Below are positions 44,276 to 52,589 of a stretch of 64,000 nucleotides of DNA, in pieces; the stretch's first letter is position 1; every line of letters starts with the position of its first letter. The stretch spans positions 186,001 to 250,000 of the forward strand of contig NZ_QFBC01000008.1 of NCBI RefSeq assembly GCF_003122325.1. Reading direction: 5' to 3'. This stretch comes from Rhizobium album (GTDB lineage Bacteria > Pseudomonadota > Alphaproteobacteria > Rhizobiales > Rhizobiaceae). Both the position numbers and the translations under genes were made by a program. The notes below the pieces were generated by a model. It was not told the DNA's origin. It saw nothing but the letters and a program-made list of their open reading frames with translations, and did no database searches.

Positions 44276-45523
44276 ATGGCCATGTTGGAAAACAGGACGA
44301 CGCCGTCAGGCGAGCTCGATTCAGGTTACGCCTGGTGGCGGCTCGTTCTTACGCTCGTTCTCGGCACCGTTGCCTGTGTCGGCAACTGGTCGGTGGTCGT
44401 GCTGCTGCCGACACTGGAGATCGAATTCGGCACGGTGCGAGGCGGTGCGTCGCTGCCCTATACCGGCACGATGCTTGGTTTTGCCGTCGGCGGCGTTGTC
44501 ATGGGTCGCCTGGCCGACCGCGTCGGCATCGTCCTGCCCGTGATGATCGGAGCGTTCCTGCTGTGCGTCGGTTACGTGATGGCTGCGCTCACCACCAATA
44601 TCTGGCAATTCGCCGTTCTTTCGGCGGTGATCGGTCTCGGGTCAGCGGCCGGATTCGCGCCGCTGATATCGGATCTGTCGCATTGGTTCCGCAAGCACCG
44701 GGCGCTCGCCGTCGCCTTTGCCGCCTCCGGCAGTTATCTTTCCGGAGCCGTGTGGCCGCTGATCATCGAGCATTTCCAGGCAACGCATGGCTGGCGTTCC
44801 ACCCTTATCGGCATTGGCCTGTTCGTCCCTCTCGTGATGGTGCCGACGGGGCTGTTGTTGAGACGCCGGCTGCAGAGCACGACCTATGCCCAGGCCGAGG
44901 CCGTGACGGAGGCCGCCCGCAACGAGCTTGGCCTGAAGCCGAACGTGCTGCAGGCCATCCTTGTCGTTGCAGGCTTTGCCTGCTGCATGGCGATGTCGAT
45001 GCCGCAGGTCCATATCGTCGCCTATTGCGGCGACCTTGGTTATGGCGTCGCCGTCGGTACGCAGATCATCGCCCTGATGCTCGGCCTTGGCGTGATCAGC
45101 CGCCTCGCTTCCGGTGCATTCGCCGACCGGATCGGCGCCGCGCCGATGCTGATCGTCGGCTCGTCCATGCAGGCCCTGGCGCTGCTGCTCTATCTGTTTT
45201 TCAACAGCCAGTCGTCGCTCTATGTGATCTCCGGGCTGTTCGGGCTCTTCCAGGGCGGCATCGTGCCGATGTATGCCGTGATCATCCGCCAGTACCTGCC
45301 GCCTCGCGAAGCGGGTGTCCGTATCAGCCTGGTGTTGATGGCAACGGTGCTTGGCATGGCGTGCGGCGGGCTCGCCGCCGGCTACATCTTCGATGCCACC
45401 GGCTCCTACCGCCTGGCCTTCCTGCATGGATTTTTATGGAATTGCGTCAACCTCGTCCTGGTCGCCTGGCTGATGCTGTGGCCGAAGCTGGGCCGGCGGA
45501 AGTGGGAAGCGATGACGGCATGA
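44276..45523 (+). CDS. MFS transporter, monocarboxylate-transporter-like
   Basis: 415 residues with about twelve membrane helices and a cytoplasmic loop near 190-225 (LLLRRRLQSTTYAQAEAV). The N-terminus DSGYAWWRLVLTLVLGT resembles the DGGYGWVV start of the MCT/OFA group, and GRLADRVGIVLP is the MFS signature loop between helices 2 and 3. It carries a small organic acid or amino derivative across the inner membrane, direction unknown. Third gene of the rightward arm after the racemase and GNAT genes, with a 131-bp gap. Confidence 0.88.
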   Translation: MAMLENRTTPSGELDSGYAWWRLVLTLVLGTVACVGNWSVVVLLPTLEIEFGTVRGGASLPYTGTMLGFAVGGVVMGRLADRVGIVLPVMIGAFLLCVGYVMAALTTNIWQFAVLSAVIGLGSAAGFAPLISDLSHWFRKHRALAVAFAASGSYLSGAVWPLIIEHFQATHGWRSTLIGIGLFVPLVMVPTGLLLRRRLQSTTYAQAEAVTEAARNELGLKPNVLQAILVVAGFACCMAMSMPQVHIVAYCGDLGYGVAVGTQIIALMLGLGVISRLASGAFADRIGAAPMLIVGSSMQALALLLYLFFNSQSSLYVISGLFGLFQGGIVPMYAVIIRQYLPPREAGVRISLVLMATVLGMACGGLAAGYIFDATGSYRLAFLHGFLWNCVNLVLVAWLMLWPKLGRRKWEAMTA

Positions 45524-45580
45524 TCTTGTCGGGAACATCGGCGGGCCGCCGTCGTTTCAACTGGGACAAGGAGCGAAACC

Positions 45581-46018
45581 ATGCTGAAATCCCTGGTGAC
45601 AGAAATTCTAGGCTCCCCCGTGGCGCCGCAGCCGGCGGCGGAGGGCCTGCAGCCATTTCGGGGCCTCAACCGGGTGCTTTTGATCTTCTCGGATCGCGAT
45701 AACGCTGCTGCCGCGCGGCAGGAAAACCTGGTCCTGGCCGAGCGCGACGGGCTTGCGGAGCGCGACATGATCGTGCTTCGTATACGCGGCAGCGCCGTGC
45801 AGCCGCTGTTCGGATCGCCGCCGCCGCTCGACGCGGAGCGGTTGCGGCGCGATATGGATGTGGTGGACGGTGAGTTTTGCACCGTTCTTGTCGCCAAGGA
45901 CGGGACTTCCAAGCTGCGGGGTGGCAAACCGGTCAGCGCCGGCGAGATTTTTGCGCTGATCGATGCCATGTTGGATCAGGAAGCGGCAGCGCTTTCAGGT
46001 GCGGGGATGAAGCGGTAA
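45581..46018 (+). CDS. DUF4174 domain protein
   Basis: 145 residues with a good ribosome binding site (AAGGAG). The conserved DUF4174 features are GLNRVLLIFSDRDNA near residue 27, LAERDMIVLRI near 77, VLVAKDGTSKLRG near 122, and a closing IDAMLDQEA helix where most members read IDxMPMR. No signal peptide is seen. Function unknown; relatives are often secreted and look thioredoxin-like. It follows the MFS gene by 57 bp. Confidence 0.75.
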   Translation: MLKSLVTEILGSPVAPQPAAEGLQPFRGLNRVLLIFSDRDNAAAARQENLVLAERDGLAERDMIVLRIRGSAVQPLFGSPPPLDAERLRRDMDVVDGEFCTVLVAKDGTSKLRGGKPVSAGEIFALIDAMLDQEAAALSGAGMKR

Positions 46019-46039
46019 CAGGTTCGGCGGCCGGCCGGA

Positions 46040-46219
46040 TCAGGCAAATGCGCGAAGGTATCCTCGCGTTACCGCCCTGTCGCCTTCGAGGGGAAGCGAA
46101 AATGCAAAGCTCGGCAGATCCGGTAATTCGAGCGCCTGCTTCGCGCTCATGATGCCCAACGGCTGGCGGCCGCGATGATCGTTGACGGTGACTTCGATGA
46201 GTATCGGCTTCGTGTGCAT
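46040..46219 (-). CDS. Small hypothetical protein, 59 residues
   Basis: Starts MHTKPILIEVTVNDHRGRQP with a strong ribosome binding site (AAAGAGGAGA, 4-5 bp spacing), and ends in YLRAFA. Acidic-basic mixed, no membrane segment, one short leucine/proline-rich stretch in the middle. The excellent Shine-Dalgarno and codon choice argue that it is real. A perfect 14-bp palindrome lies about 95 bp upstream. Not recognised as a known family. Confidence 0.5.
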   Translation of the reverse strand: MHTKPILIEVTVNDHRGRQPLGIMSAKQALELPDLPSFAFSLPLEGDRAVTRGYLRAFA

Positions 46220-46314
46220 TTCGCTCTCCTCTTTGCTCCGGCGACAATCGGGCTATGAAATTGTCCTAGCAGGCTCGGTGGCTTCGCCGTGTTCCTTTCG
46301 AAACAGGCTGCAGT

Positions 46315-46328
46315 GTCCAAATTTGGAC
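46315..46328. promoter_or_regulatory. Perfect palindrome GTCCAAATTTGGAC
   Basis: 14-bp perfect palindrome in the 190-bp gap between the small ORF (start 46219) and the end of the YjfF-like permease gene (46411). Both flanking genes are on the minus strand, so the site fits an operator for the small ORF. The cognate regulator is unknown. Confidence 0.45.
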
Positions 46329-46410
46329 GCGGCCGGGCCGGCAGCCCGCATTATTGCTTCTGGGAGAAGATTTCGATGAGGGGTCTGAGATCCTCAGACG
46401 GCGCCGGCGC

Positions 46411-47394
46411 TCACGGTGCCTCGTGCCGCGCCATCAGCTTGGCCTGCAAAACGACGACGACAAGCAGGAAGGCGCCACGGATGACGGATTGCCAGTAGGC
46501 CGACAGGGAAATCCAGCCGAGGCCGTTTTCGAAGTTCAGGATGTTGAAGACCATGGCAAGCAGCAGGGCGCCGGCAAGCGTCGCCCCGACCGAACCCGAG
46601 CCGCCCGTCAGCAGCGTGCCGCCGACCACGACCGACGCGATGGCAAAAAGCTCCCAGCCCACGCCCTCCGTCGGCTGGCCGGCGCCGAATTGCGAGGCGA
46701 GGATCACCCCTGCAAGGCCGGCGAGCATGCCGGAGGCGAGATAGACAGCGGCGAGCGTGCGTTCGACCTTGAGTCCCATCAGCCCGGCCGTCGCCTCGCC
46801 ATCCCCGATCGCCAGGATATGGCGGCCGACAGGCAGCTTTTCGAGCACCAGCCAGCCAATGACATAGGCGCCGAGTCCGATCCAGGCGGGGATGGGGAAG
46901 CCGAGGAAATCATCCTGGCCGATGACGGTGAAGCCCGTATCGTAGGAGACGGAGACCGACTGGTTGTTGGCGAGCAGCAGGCCGGTGCCATAGGCCGCCA
47001 GCATGGTCGCGAGCGTGGCGATAAAGGGCTGGATGCGCATTTTCGTGATGATGAAGCCGTTCAGCGCCCCGATGGCGAGCCCTGCCGCCATGCCGCCGAA
47101 AAGCCCGGCCGCCCAGTGATAGGGCGAGAGGAGGGCGGCGACCACGCTTGCCATTGCCGCCGTGCCGCCGACCGAAAGGTCGATGCCGCCGGTCATGATG
47201 ACGAGCGCCATGCCGAGCGCGATCAGCGCGAACATGGAATTGTAGCGCAGGAAGCTGAGGATGTTGAATGGCGACAGAAAGTTGTCGTAGCGCAGCGCCC
47301 CAAACAGGATGAGGCCGAAAAGCGCGAGGATGACGCCGATGCGGGCGAGATCGCCCGAGGACTTGATGGCGAAGGGGCGGAGGAGGGCGTGCAT
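46411..47394 (-). CDS. yjfF: Sugar ABC transporter permease, YjfF-like (galactofuranose type)
   Basis: 327 residues with eight to nine membrane helices, BPD_transp_2 family. The motif MTGGIDLSVGGTAAMASVVAA is the conserved RbsC-type stretch, and GVGWELFAIASVVVGGTLLTGGSG the second. Last gene of a leftward four-gene system, 12 bp behind the first permease, in the same order as E. coli ytfQ-ytfR-ytfT-yjfF. The symbol is by order and similarity and not by proven substrate. Confidence 0.85.
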   Translation of the reverse strand: MHALLRPFAIKSSGDLARIGVILALFGLILFGALRYDNFLSPFNILSFLRYNSMFALIALGMALVIMTGGIDLSVGGTAAMASVVAALLSPYHWAAGLFGGMAAGLAIGALNGFIITKMRIQPFIATLATMLAAYGTGLLLANNQSVSVSYDTGFTVIGQDDFLGFPIPAWIGLGAYVIGWLVLEKLPVGRHILAIGDGEATAGLMGLKVERTLAAVYLASGMLAGLAGVILASQFGAGQPTEGVGWELFAIASVVVGGTLLTGGSGSVGATLAGALLLAMVFNILNFENGLGWISLSAYWQSVIRGAFLLVVVVLQAKLMARHEAP

Positions 47395-47406
47395 GGAGTG
47401 GTCTCC

Positions 47407-48417
47407 TCAATGCCTGTCGGCGCGTTGCTGGATGAAGACGGCGAGCACGATCAGCCCGGCCTTGACGATGAGGGCGGCGGCATCCGGCACGCCGTTGGCG
47501 AGCAGCGTGTAACGCACGAGCTGGATGACGAAGGCGCCGAGCAGGGTGCCGACGACGTTGGCCCGGCCGCCGGTCAGGAGCGTGCCGCCGACGGCGACGG
47601 CGGCGATGGCGTCGAGTTCCATGCCGAGACCGACGAGATTGGCATCGCTTGCGGAATTGCGCGCGACCACGACGAGGCCGGCCAGGCCCGCCAGCGCCCC
47701 GCTGATCATGTAGACGAACAGCTTGACGCGTTTGACCGGAATACCGGTCAGCCGCGCCGCTTTCTCGTTGCCGCCGACGGCGATGATCTGCCGGCCGATG
47801 ACCGTGTAGCGGATCATCGCGAAGGCGAGCACGACGATGACGATCATCAGCACGACCTGTGCCGGGATGCCGGCGATGCGGCCCATGGCGATGAACTGGA
47901 AACCCTCGTTCTTGAAGACCTGCAGGTTGCCGTTGGTCATGACCTGCGCGATACCGCGGCCGGCGATGAAGAGAACGAGTGTCGCGATGATCGGCTGGAT
48001 GGAGAAGCGGGTGACGAGCAGTCCGTTGAACAGGCCGAACACGCCGGCGACCGCGACGGGGATCAGGAAGGCGAGAGCCACGGCGAACGCCATGTTGTCC
48101 ACCTGCCAGAACTGGCCCATGAAGATCATCGGCGCCAGCGCGCCCGCTATCGCCATCAGCGAACCGACCGAAAGGTCGATGCCGCCGGTGGCGATGACGA
48201 GCGTCATGCCGGTGGCGACGATGACGATGGTGGCGACCTGCGTCAGGTTCACGTTGAGCGTCTGCCAGGACAGAAAGTTCGGTGTCACCGCGATGTTGAA
48301 GATGATCAGCGCCAGGAAGGCGACAAAGGTGCCGTAGCGGCTTGCGAGCGTGAGCAGCCGGCTGCCGGAAGACAGCGTGCCTGACGGCTGCGGGGCAGGG
48401 GTCTCGATTGTCGTCAT
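47407..48417 (-). CDS. ytfT: Sugar ABC transporter permease, YtfT-like (galactofuranose type)
   Basis: 336 residues, eight to nine helices. Conserved TLVIATGGIDLSVGSLMAIA near residues 75-95 and AIAAVAVGGTLLTGGRANVV in the C-terminal half. A 4-bp overlap with the ATPase gene indicates translational coupling. It pairs with the YjfF-like permease to form a heterodimeric channel, the arrangement that distinguishes the YtfQRT-YjfF system from ribose systems with one permease. Confidence 0.87.
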   Translation of the reverse strand: MTTIETPAPQPSGTLSSGSRLLTLASRYGTFVAFLALIIFNIAVTPNFLSWQTLNVNLTQVATIVIVATGMTLVIATGGIDLSVGSLMAIAGALAPMIFMGQFWQVDNMAFAVALAFLIPVAVAGVFGLFNGLLVTRFSIQPIIATLVLFIAGRGIAQVMTNGNLQVFKNEGFQFIAMGRIAGIPAQVVLMIVIVVLAFAMIRYTVIGRQIIAVGGNEKAARLTGIPVKRVKLFVYMISGALAGLAGLVVVARNSASDANLVGLGMELDAIAAVAVGGTLLTGGRANVVGTLLGAFVIQLVRYTLLANGVPDAAALIVKAGLIVLAVFIQQRADRH

Positions 48418-49922
48418 GCGATTTCACCTTCCGGGGCCACCTGATGGGCCATGGCGGAAAGCAGCGCCGCCTCGCTCAGATCCTTGCGCGGCAGCGTCGC
48501 CACCGACGTGCCGTCGCTGAGCACGGTGACGCGGTCGGCGGCGGCGAGAAGCTCTTCCAGCTCGGAAGAAATCATCAGGACGCTCAGCCCTTCGTCTGCG
48601 AGGTTGCGCAACAGCTTGAGGATTTCGGATTTCGCGCCGATATCGATGCCGCGGGTCGGCTCGTCGATGATCAGGACGCGCGGATCGGTGGCGAGCCAGC
48701 GGGCGAGCAGCACCTTCTGCTGGTTGCCGCCCGAAAGTTCCTTGATCGGCTGGTCAGGCGATGCGCATTTGACGCCGAGCGCGCGAATGTAGCGCGTGAC
48801 GATCTCGTCCTGCCTGGCGCGATCGACGATGCCGGCTTTCTTCAGCTTGGGCAGCAGCGCCAGCGTCATGTTCTCGCGGATGCTCATGTCGGGCACGATG
48901 CCGTCGATCTTGCGGTCCTCGGAAACGAGGCCGATGCCGTCGGCGATCGCATCCGCCGGCTCGCGGTAGACGCGCTCCTTTCCGTCCATGCGGATGGTGC
49001 CCCGCTGCATCCTGTCGGCGCCGAAGATCAGCCGCGCCGTCTCCGTGCGGCCGGAGCCGAGCAGGCCGGCAAGACCCGATATCTCGCCCTCGCGCACGGT
49101 CAGGCTGACATCACGCACGCGCACCCCGGCGCCGGCGTTTTCGACGACAAGGCGGGCGGGACGCTCGGGCACGTCCTGATCGGGCGCCATCGCCTGGAAG
49201 GCGGCGAGTTCCTTGCCGAGCATATGGCGCACCAGCGCCATCTTGGGCATGTCGGCCATCGGACTCTTGGCGACGGTCTGGCCGTCGCGCATGATCGTCA
49301 CGCGGTCGCAGATGGCATAAAGCTCGTCCAGCCGGTGACCGATGAAGATGACGGCGACGCCGGAGCGTTTCAGCGTGCGGATCGTCTCGAAGAGCACGGC
49401 GACCTCGCGTTCGTCCAGCGAAGAGGTCGGCTCGTCCATGATGACGAGGCGGGCGTTTTGCGTGACGGCGCGGGCGATCGCCACCATCTGTCGGGTCGCG
49501 GCATCGAAATGCGCGACGGGACGGTCGACGTCGATGGAAAGATTGAAGGTTTTCAGCACGGCCTCGGCGCCGCGGCGCATGGCGGCGTGGTCGATCAGCC
49601 CGAAGCGTTTCGGCTCGCGGGAGAGGTAGATGTTCTCGGCCACCGAGCGCTGCGGGGCAAGGTTGATTTCCTGGTAGATGGTCGCGATGCCGGCGCTTTG
49701 CGCTTCTGCCGGCATGGTGAAATCGATATTCCTGCCGTTGAAGGTGATGCTGCCCTCATCTCGGCGATAAACGCCGGTGAGAATCTTGATGAGCGTCGAC
49801 TTGCCTGCGCCGTTCTGGCCGACAAGCGCCATGACTTCCGCCGGCTCCACCTCCAGAGAGGCGGATTTGAGCGCGACGACGCCGGCAAACGCCTTCGAAA
49901 TGCCCTGCATGGAAAGAAGCAT
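48414..49922 (-). CDS. ytfR: Sugar ABC transporter ATP-binding protein, YtfR-like, two ATPase domains
   Basis: 502 residues, RbsA/MglA-type double ATPase. First domain: Walker A GQNGAGKST at 35-43 and Walker B RLVIMDEPTSSLDEREV. Second domain: the degenerate GLAGLLGSGRTET loop, signature LSGGNQQKVLLARWL and Walker B VLIIDEPTRGIDIGAK, as usual for the family. It energises YtfT/YjfF. It begins 119 bp after the binding-protein gene, with an intrinsic terminator between them that likely lowers its expression relative to the binding protein. Confidence 0.9.
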   Translation of the reverse strand: MLLSMQGISKAFAGVVALKSASLEVEPAEVMALVGQNGAGKSTLIKILTGVYRRDEGSITFNGRNIDFTMPAEAQSAGIATIYQEINLAPQRSVAENIYLSREPKRFGLIDHAAMRRGAEAVLKTFNLSIDVDRPVAHFDAATRQMVAIARAVTQNARLVIMDEPTSSLDEREVAVLFETIRTLKRSGVAVIFIGHRLDELYAICDRVTIMRDGQTVAKSPMADMPKMALVRHMLGKELAAFQAMAPDQDVPERPARLVVENAGAGVRVRDVSLTVREGEISGLAGLLGSGRTETARLIFGADRMQRGTIRMDGKERVYREPADAIADGIGLVSEDRKIDGIVPDMSIRENMTLALLPKLKKAGIVDRARQDEIVTRYIRALGVKCASPDQPIKELSGGNQQKVLLARWLATDPRVLIIDEPTRGIDIGAKSEILKLLRNLADEGLSVLMISSELEELLAAADRVTVLSDGTSVATLPRKDLSEAALLSAMAHQVAPEGEIA

Positions 49923-49985
49923 CGGGGTTCTCCTCTATCCCAAACGCATGACGAGCCTACACCCGAACTGGCCAAAGGTCGCTCG

Positions 49986-50020
49986 AAAAAACGGCCGAGA
50001 CGGTTTCGCCGCCCCGACCG
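49986..50020 (-). terminator. Rho-independent terminator/attenuator after the binding-protein gene
   Basis: Read on the minus strand, CGGTCGGGGCGG pairs with CCGTCTCGGCCG through 12 positions with three G-U wobbles, around a CGAAA loop, and is followed by TTTTTT. It lies 22 bp after the ytfQ-like stop codon and ahead of ytfR, so partial read-through is expected. Confidence 0.75.
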
Positions 50021-50041
50021 CAAAAGGCTTGGGAGTTTTGG

Positions 50042-51022
50042 TCAGTAGGCGTTGGCGAGTTCGGCGGCCGCGTTGGAAGCGTCGTAGAACTTGTCCTCGT
50101 TCACCAGGGTGGGCTCGATCTTCTCGCCCTTGGCGTAACGCTGCATCGTTTCGAACGCCTTGGGTCCGAAGCGCGGGTTGCACTCGACGACCGCCGCGAT
50201 CTTGCCGTCGACGACGAGCTGGACGGCTTCCTTGCCGCCGTCGATGGAGAGCACGAGCACATCCTTGCCCGGCACCTTGCCGGCCGCTTCCAGCGCCGCG
50301 ATGGCGCCGATCGCCATTTCGTCGTTGTGGGCGTAGATGATGTCCGCATCCGGATGCGCCTGAAGCAGGGCTTCCGCAACCTGGCGGCCCTTGTCGCGGG
50401 CGAAGTCGCCGGTCTGCGAGGCGACGATCTCGAAGCCGCCGGCCGCCTGGATCGCTTCGTCAAAGCCCTTCTTGCGGTCGTTGGCGGGCGAAGAACCGGT
50501 CGTGCCTTCCAGTTCGATGATCTTCGACTTGCCGTTGGCGTTCTTGGCCAGCCATTCGGCGACGCGCTTGCCTTCCTCGACGAAATTCGAGCCGATGAAG
50601 GTCAGGTAGTCTTCGCCGGCTTTGGCAAGCGACGGATCGACCGAGCGGTCGAGCAGGATGACCGGGATGCCGGCCTTCTTGGCCGCCATGACGGCGGGGA
50701 TCAGCGGCTTTTCTTCGCGCGGCGCGAGGAAGATGACGTCGACGCCCTGGGCGATCATCGAATTGACGTCGGCGACCTGCTTGGCGGCCGAGCCGGCAGC
50801 GTCCGTATAGACCAGCTGGTAGCCGAGCTTTTCAGCCTCGGCCTTCATGCTGTTCGTCTGGGCGATGCGCCAGGGATTGTTGGATTCGGTCTGCGCGAAG
50901 CCGACCTTGTAGGTGTCCTTCTGTGCCAGCTTCGGCACTTCTGCGATGGCGACGCCGGCGATGGCAAGCGTGCCGACGGCAGTTGCCGCAAGCAAGAAGG
51001 TGCGACGGGACATGGATGTCAT
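50042..51022 (-). CDS. ytfQ: Galactofuranose-type sugar ABC transporter substrate-binding protein, YtfQ-like
   Basis: 326 residues from the ATG at 51022, preceded by GGGAGGAG. N-terminal signal peptide (MSRRTFLLAATAVGTLAIAG). Peripla_BP_4 fold with strong YtfQ resemblance: VGFAQTESNNPWRIAQTNSM, then GVDVIFLAPREEKPLIPAVM, VILLDRSVD, IELEGTTGSSPANDRKKGFD, YAHNDEMAIGAI and VLSIDGGKEA. E. coli YtfQ shares the TxGxSxAxDRKKGF and YAHNDxMxIGA segments. It binds furanose sugars such as galactofuranose in the known family. Divergent from the LacI-type repressor gene. Confidence 0.9.
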   Translation of the reverse strand: MTSMSRRTFLLAATAVGTLAIAGVAIAEVPKLAQKDTYKVGFAQTESNNPWRIAQTNSMKAEAEKLGYQLVYTDAAGSAAKQVADVNSMIAQGVDVIFLAPREEKPLIPAVMAAKKAGIPVILLDRSVDPSLAKAGEDYLTFIGSNFVEEGKRVAEWLAKNANGKSKIIELEGTTGSSPANDRKKGFDEAIQAAGGFEIVASQTGDFARDKGRQVAEALLQAHPDADIIYAHNDEMAIGAIAALEAAGKVPGKDVLVLSIDGGKEAVQLVVDGKIAAVVECNPRFGPKAFETMQRYAKGEKIEPTLVNEDKFYDASNAAAELANAY

Positions 51023-51104
51023 GAGCGATTTCTCCTCCCAGGTTATGGCCGGTGCTCCTCTACCGGACGTGAGCAAATTCCTGCTTCACATGTGCAAATC
51101 TTGC

Positions 51105-51119
51105 GCTAATAATATTAGC
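51105..51119. promoter_or_regulatory. Palindromic operator candidate, GCTAATAATATTAGC
   Basis: Two perfect 7-bp half-sites GCTAATA/TATTAGC around a central A, between the divergent ytfQ-like and LacI-type genes. LacI-family operators have this odd-centred or CG-centred palindromic form. Nearby GCAAAT repeats (51072-51077 and 51093-51098) are 21 bp apart. Confidence 0.6.
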
Positions 51120-51197
51120 AGTCAAGAGCCAAAATTATGAGCACTTGCAAAAAAGGCGTGTGCAGTGCAAAGCACGGCGAGGGGTGAGGAACGACGC

Positions 51198-52268
51198 ATG
51201 GCCAAAGGAAACGGGCGCAATACGGACAAAAACGGCAGCGGACGCCCGACCATGACGGATATCGCCCGCATCGCCGGCGTGTCCCAATCCAGCGTTTCGC
51301 TCGTGCTCAATGAAATGTCCGGCTCGCGCATTTCGGTGGAAACGCAGCAGAAGGTGCGCGAGGCTGCTCATAAAATTGGTTATAGACTGCCGGCCACGCG
51401 CGGCACCGTCGCCGCGACACCCGTGGTGGAGAAGGATACCATCGCCTTCATCGTCGATGAAATCTCCACCAGCCCCCATCCGGTCGTCAGTCTGGACGGC
51501 ATTCGTGACTATGCCTTCGAGCAGGGACTGCTGGTTTCCGCCCATGTCACGCGCTCGAACCCGGACCTGGAGCAGGCCGTTCTGCGCTCCGTCCTGCGCG
51601 ATCCCTCTATTGCCGGCGTCATCTACGCGACCATCTTCACGCGCAAGGTTTCCGTGCCGCCGGCGCTGAAATCCATCCCGACCGTCCTGCTCAATTGTTA
51701 TTGCGAGCCGCGCCAGCATGTGGCGATCGTGCCCGGCGAGGTGGTGGGCGGCTTCGCGGCGACGGCGCACCTGACGGCGCTGGGGCACAAGCGCATCGGT
51801 TTCATCAACGGCGAGCCGTGGATGGACGCCGCGATGGACCGCCTGAAGGGTTACAAGCAGGCCCTTGCCACGGCCGACATCGCCTTCGACGAGAGCCTGG
51901 TGCGCGACGGCGACTGGTTGCCCTTGCGCGGCTATGAAGCAGGTATCGAACTGCTGTCCATGGCCAACCGCCCGACGGCGATCTTCTGCGGCAACGACCT
52001 GATGGCGATCGGTGTCATGGAGGCGGCGCAGGAAAAGGGGCTGCGCGTGCCGCAGGACGTCTCCGTCATGGGGTACGACGACCAGGAGTTGGCGCGCTAC
52101 ACGCATCCGCCGCTCTCGACGCTTGTCCTGCCCAACTACGAGATGGGCCAGAAGGCGGCGGGATACCTCATCGACATGGCGATCCACGGCAAGCAGATCC
52201 GCCCGATGACCATCAAGGTCGACGGTCCCCTGGTGGTCCGCGAAACCACGGGCGCCATGTGCCGCTGA
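51198..52268 (+). CDS. LacI family transcriptional regulator
   Basis: 356 residues from the ATG at 51198 (GAGGAACG upstream); a frame 11 codons longer is possible. N-terminal LacI HTH: PTMTDIARIAGVSQSSVSLV, then LNEMSGSRISVETQQKVREA. Ligand domain of the periplasmic-binding type with AFIVDEISTSPHPVVSLDGI, HKRIGFINGEPWMDAAMDRL and a closing DVSVMGYDDQELARYTHPPLS. It is divergent from the YtfQRT-YjfF genes and most likely represses them until the sugar or a derivative is bound. Confidence 0.92.
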   Translation: MAKGNGRNTDKNGSGRPTMTDIARIAGVSQSSVSLVLNEMSGSRISVETQQKVREAAHKIGYRLPATRGTVAATPVVEKDTIAFIVDEISTSPHPVVSLDGIRDYAFEQGLLVSAHVTRSNPDLEQAVLRSVLRDPSIAGVIYATIFTRKVSVPPALKSIPTVLLNCYCEPRQHVAIVPGEVVGGFAATAHLTALGHKRIGFINGEPWMDAAMDRLKGYKQALATADIAFDESLVRDGDWLPLRGYEAGIELLSMANRPTAIFCGNDLMAIGVMEAAQEKGLRVPQDVSVMGYDDQELARYTHPPLSTLVLPNYEMGQKAAGYLIDMAIHGKQIRPMTIKVDGPLVVRETTGAMCR

Positions 52269-52589
52269 CAGGTCGCGGTGACTCGGTTTTCCTGTCGGGC
52301 GAGCAGGTGTTCATGCTGAGGTAGGCGTCTGTCGCCGGCGCGCTTGCCAGCCGCAGGGCTTCGATGTAAAGCCGAGGTTGCATGATGACCCTATGCCTAT
52401 TTTTTCGCGAAGCCGGCCCAAATCGAACTTCGAGCGAGCGATACGGCGCCTCCTTTACGTATCAAACACGAAAAAATCCCCATTTCGGGAACGGACTGGA
52501 CAGAAACCTATTTTGACGTTTGCTAACGCGTCGGGTCAAACTATGCCGGTGCTTCGGCATGCGGATCACAGTGTGGGAATGGCGGAGCG
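52269..52589. promoter_or_regulatory. Intergenic region with inverted repeat, upstream of iclR
   Basis: About 320 bp with no coding sequence recognised. TTTGAC (52512-52517) and GTCAAA (52535-52540) form an inverted repeat with 17 bp between, 50-78 bp before the iclR start, which may be an autoregulatory operator. Confidence 0.35.

Noticed and set aside
46354-48384. A 676-codon plus-strand frame full of Asp, Glu, Arg and His
   Set aside because: Antisense to the two sugar permeases; the composition is the mirror of hydrophobic membrane codons.
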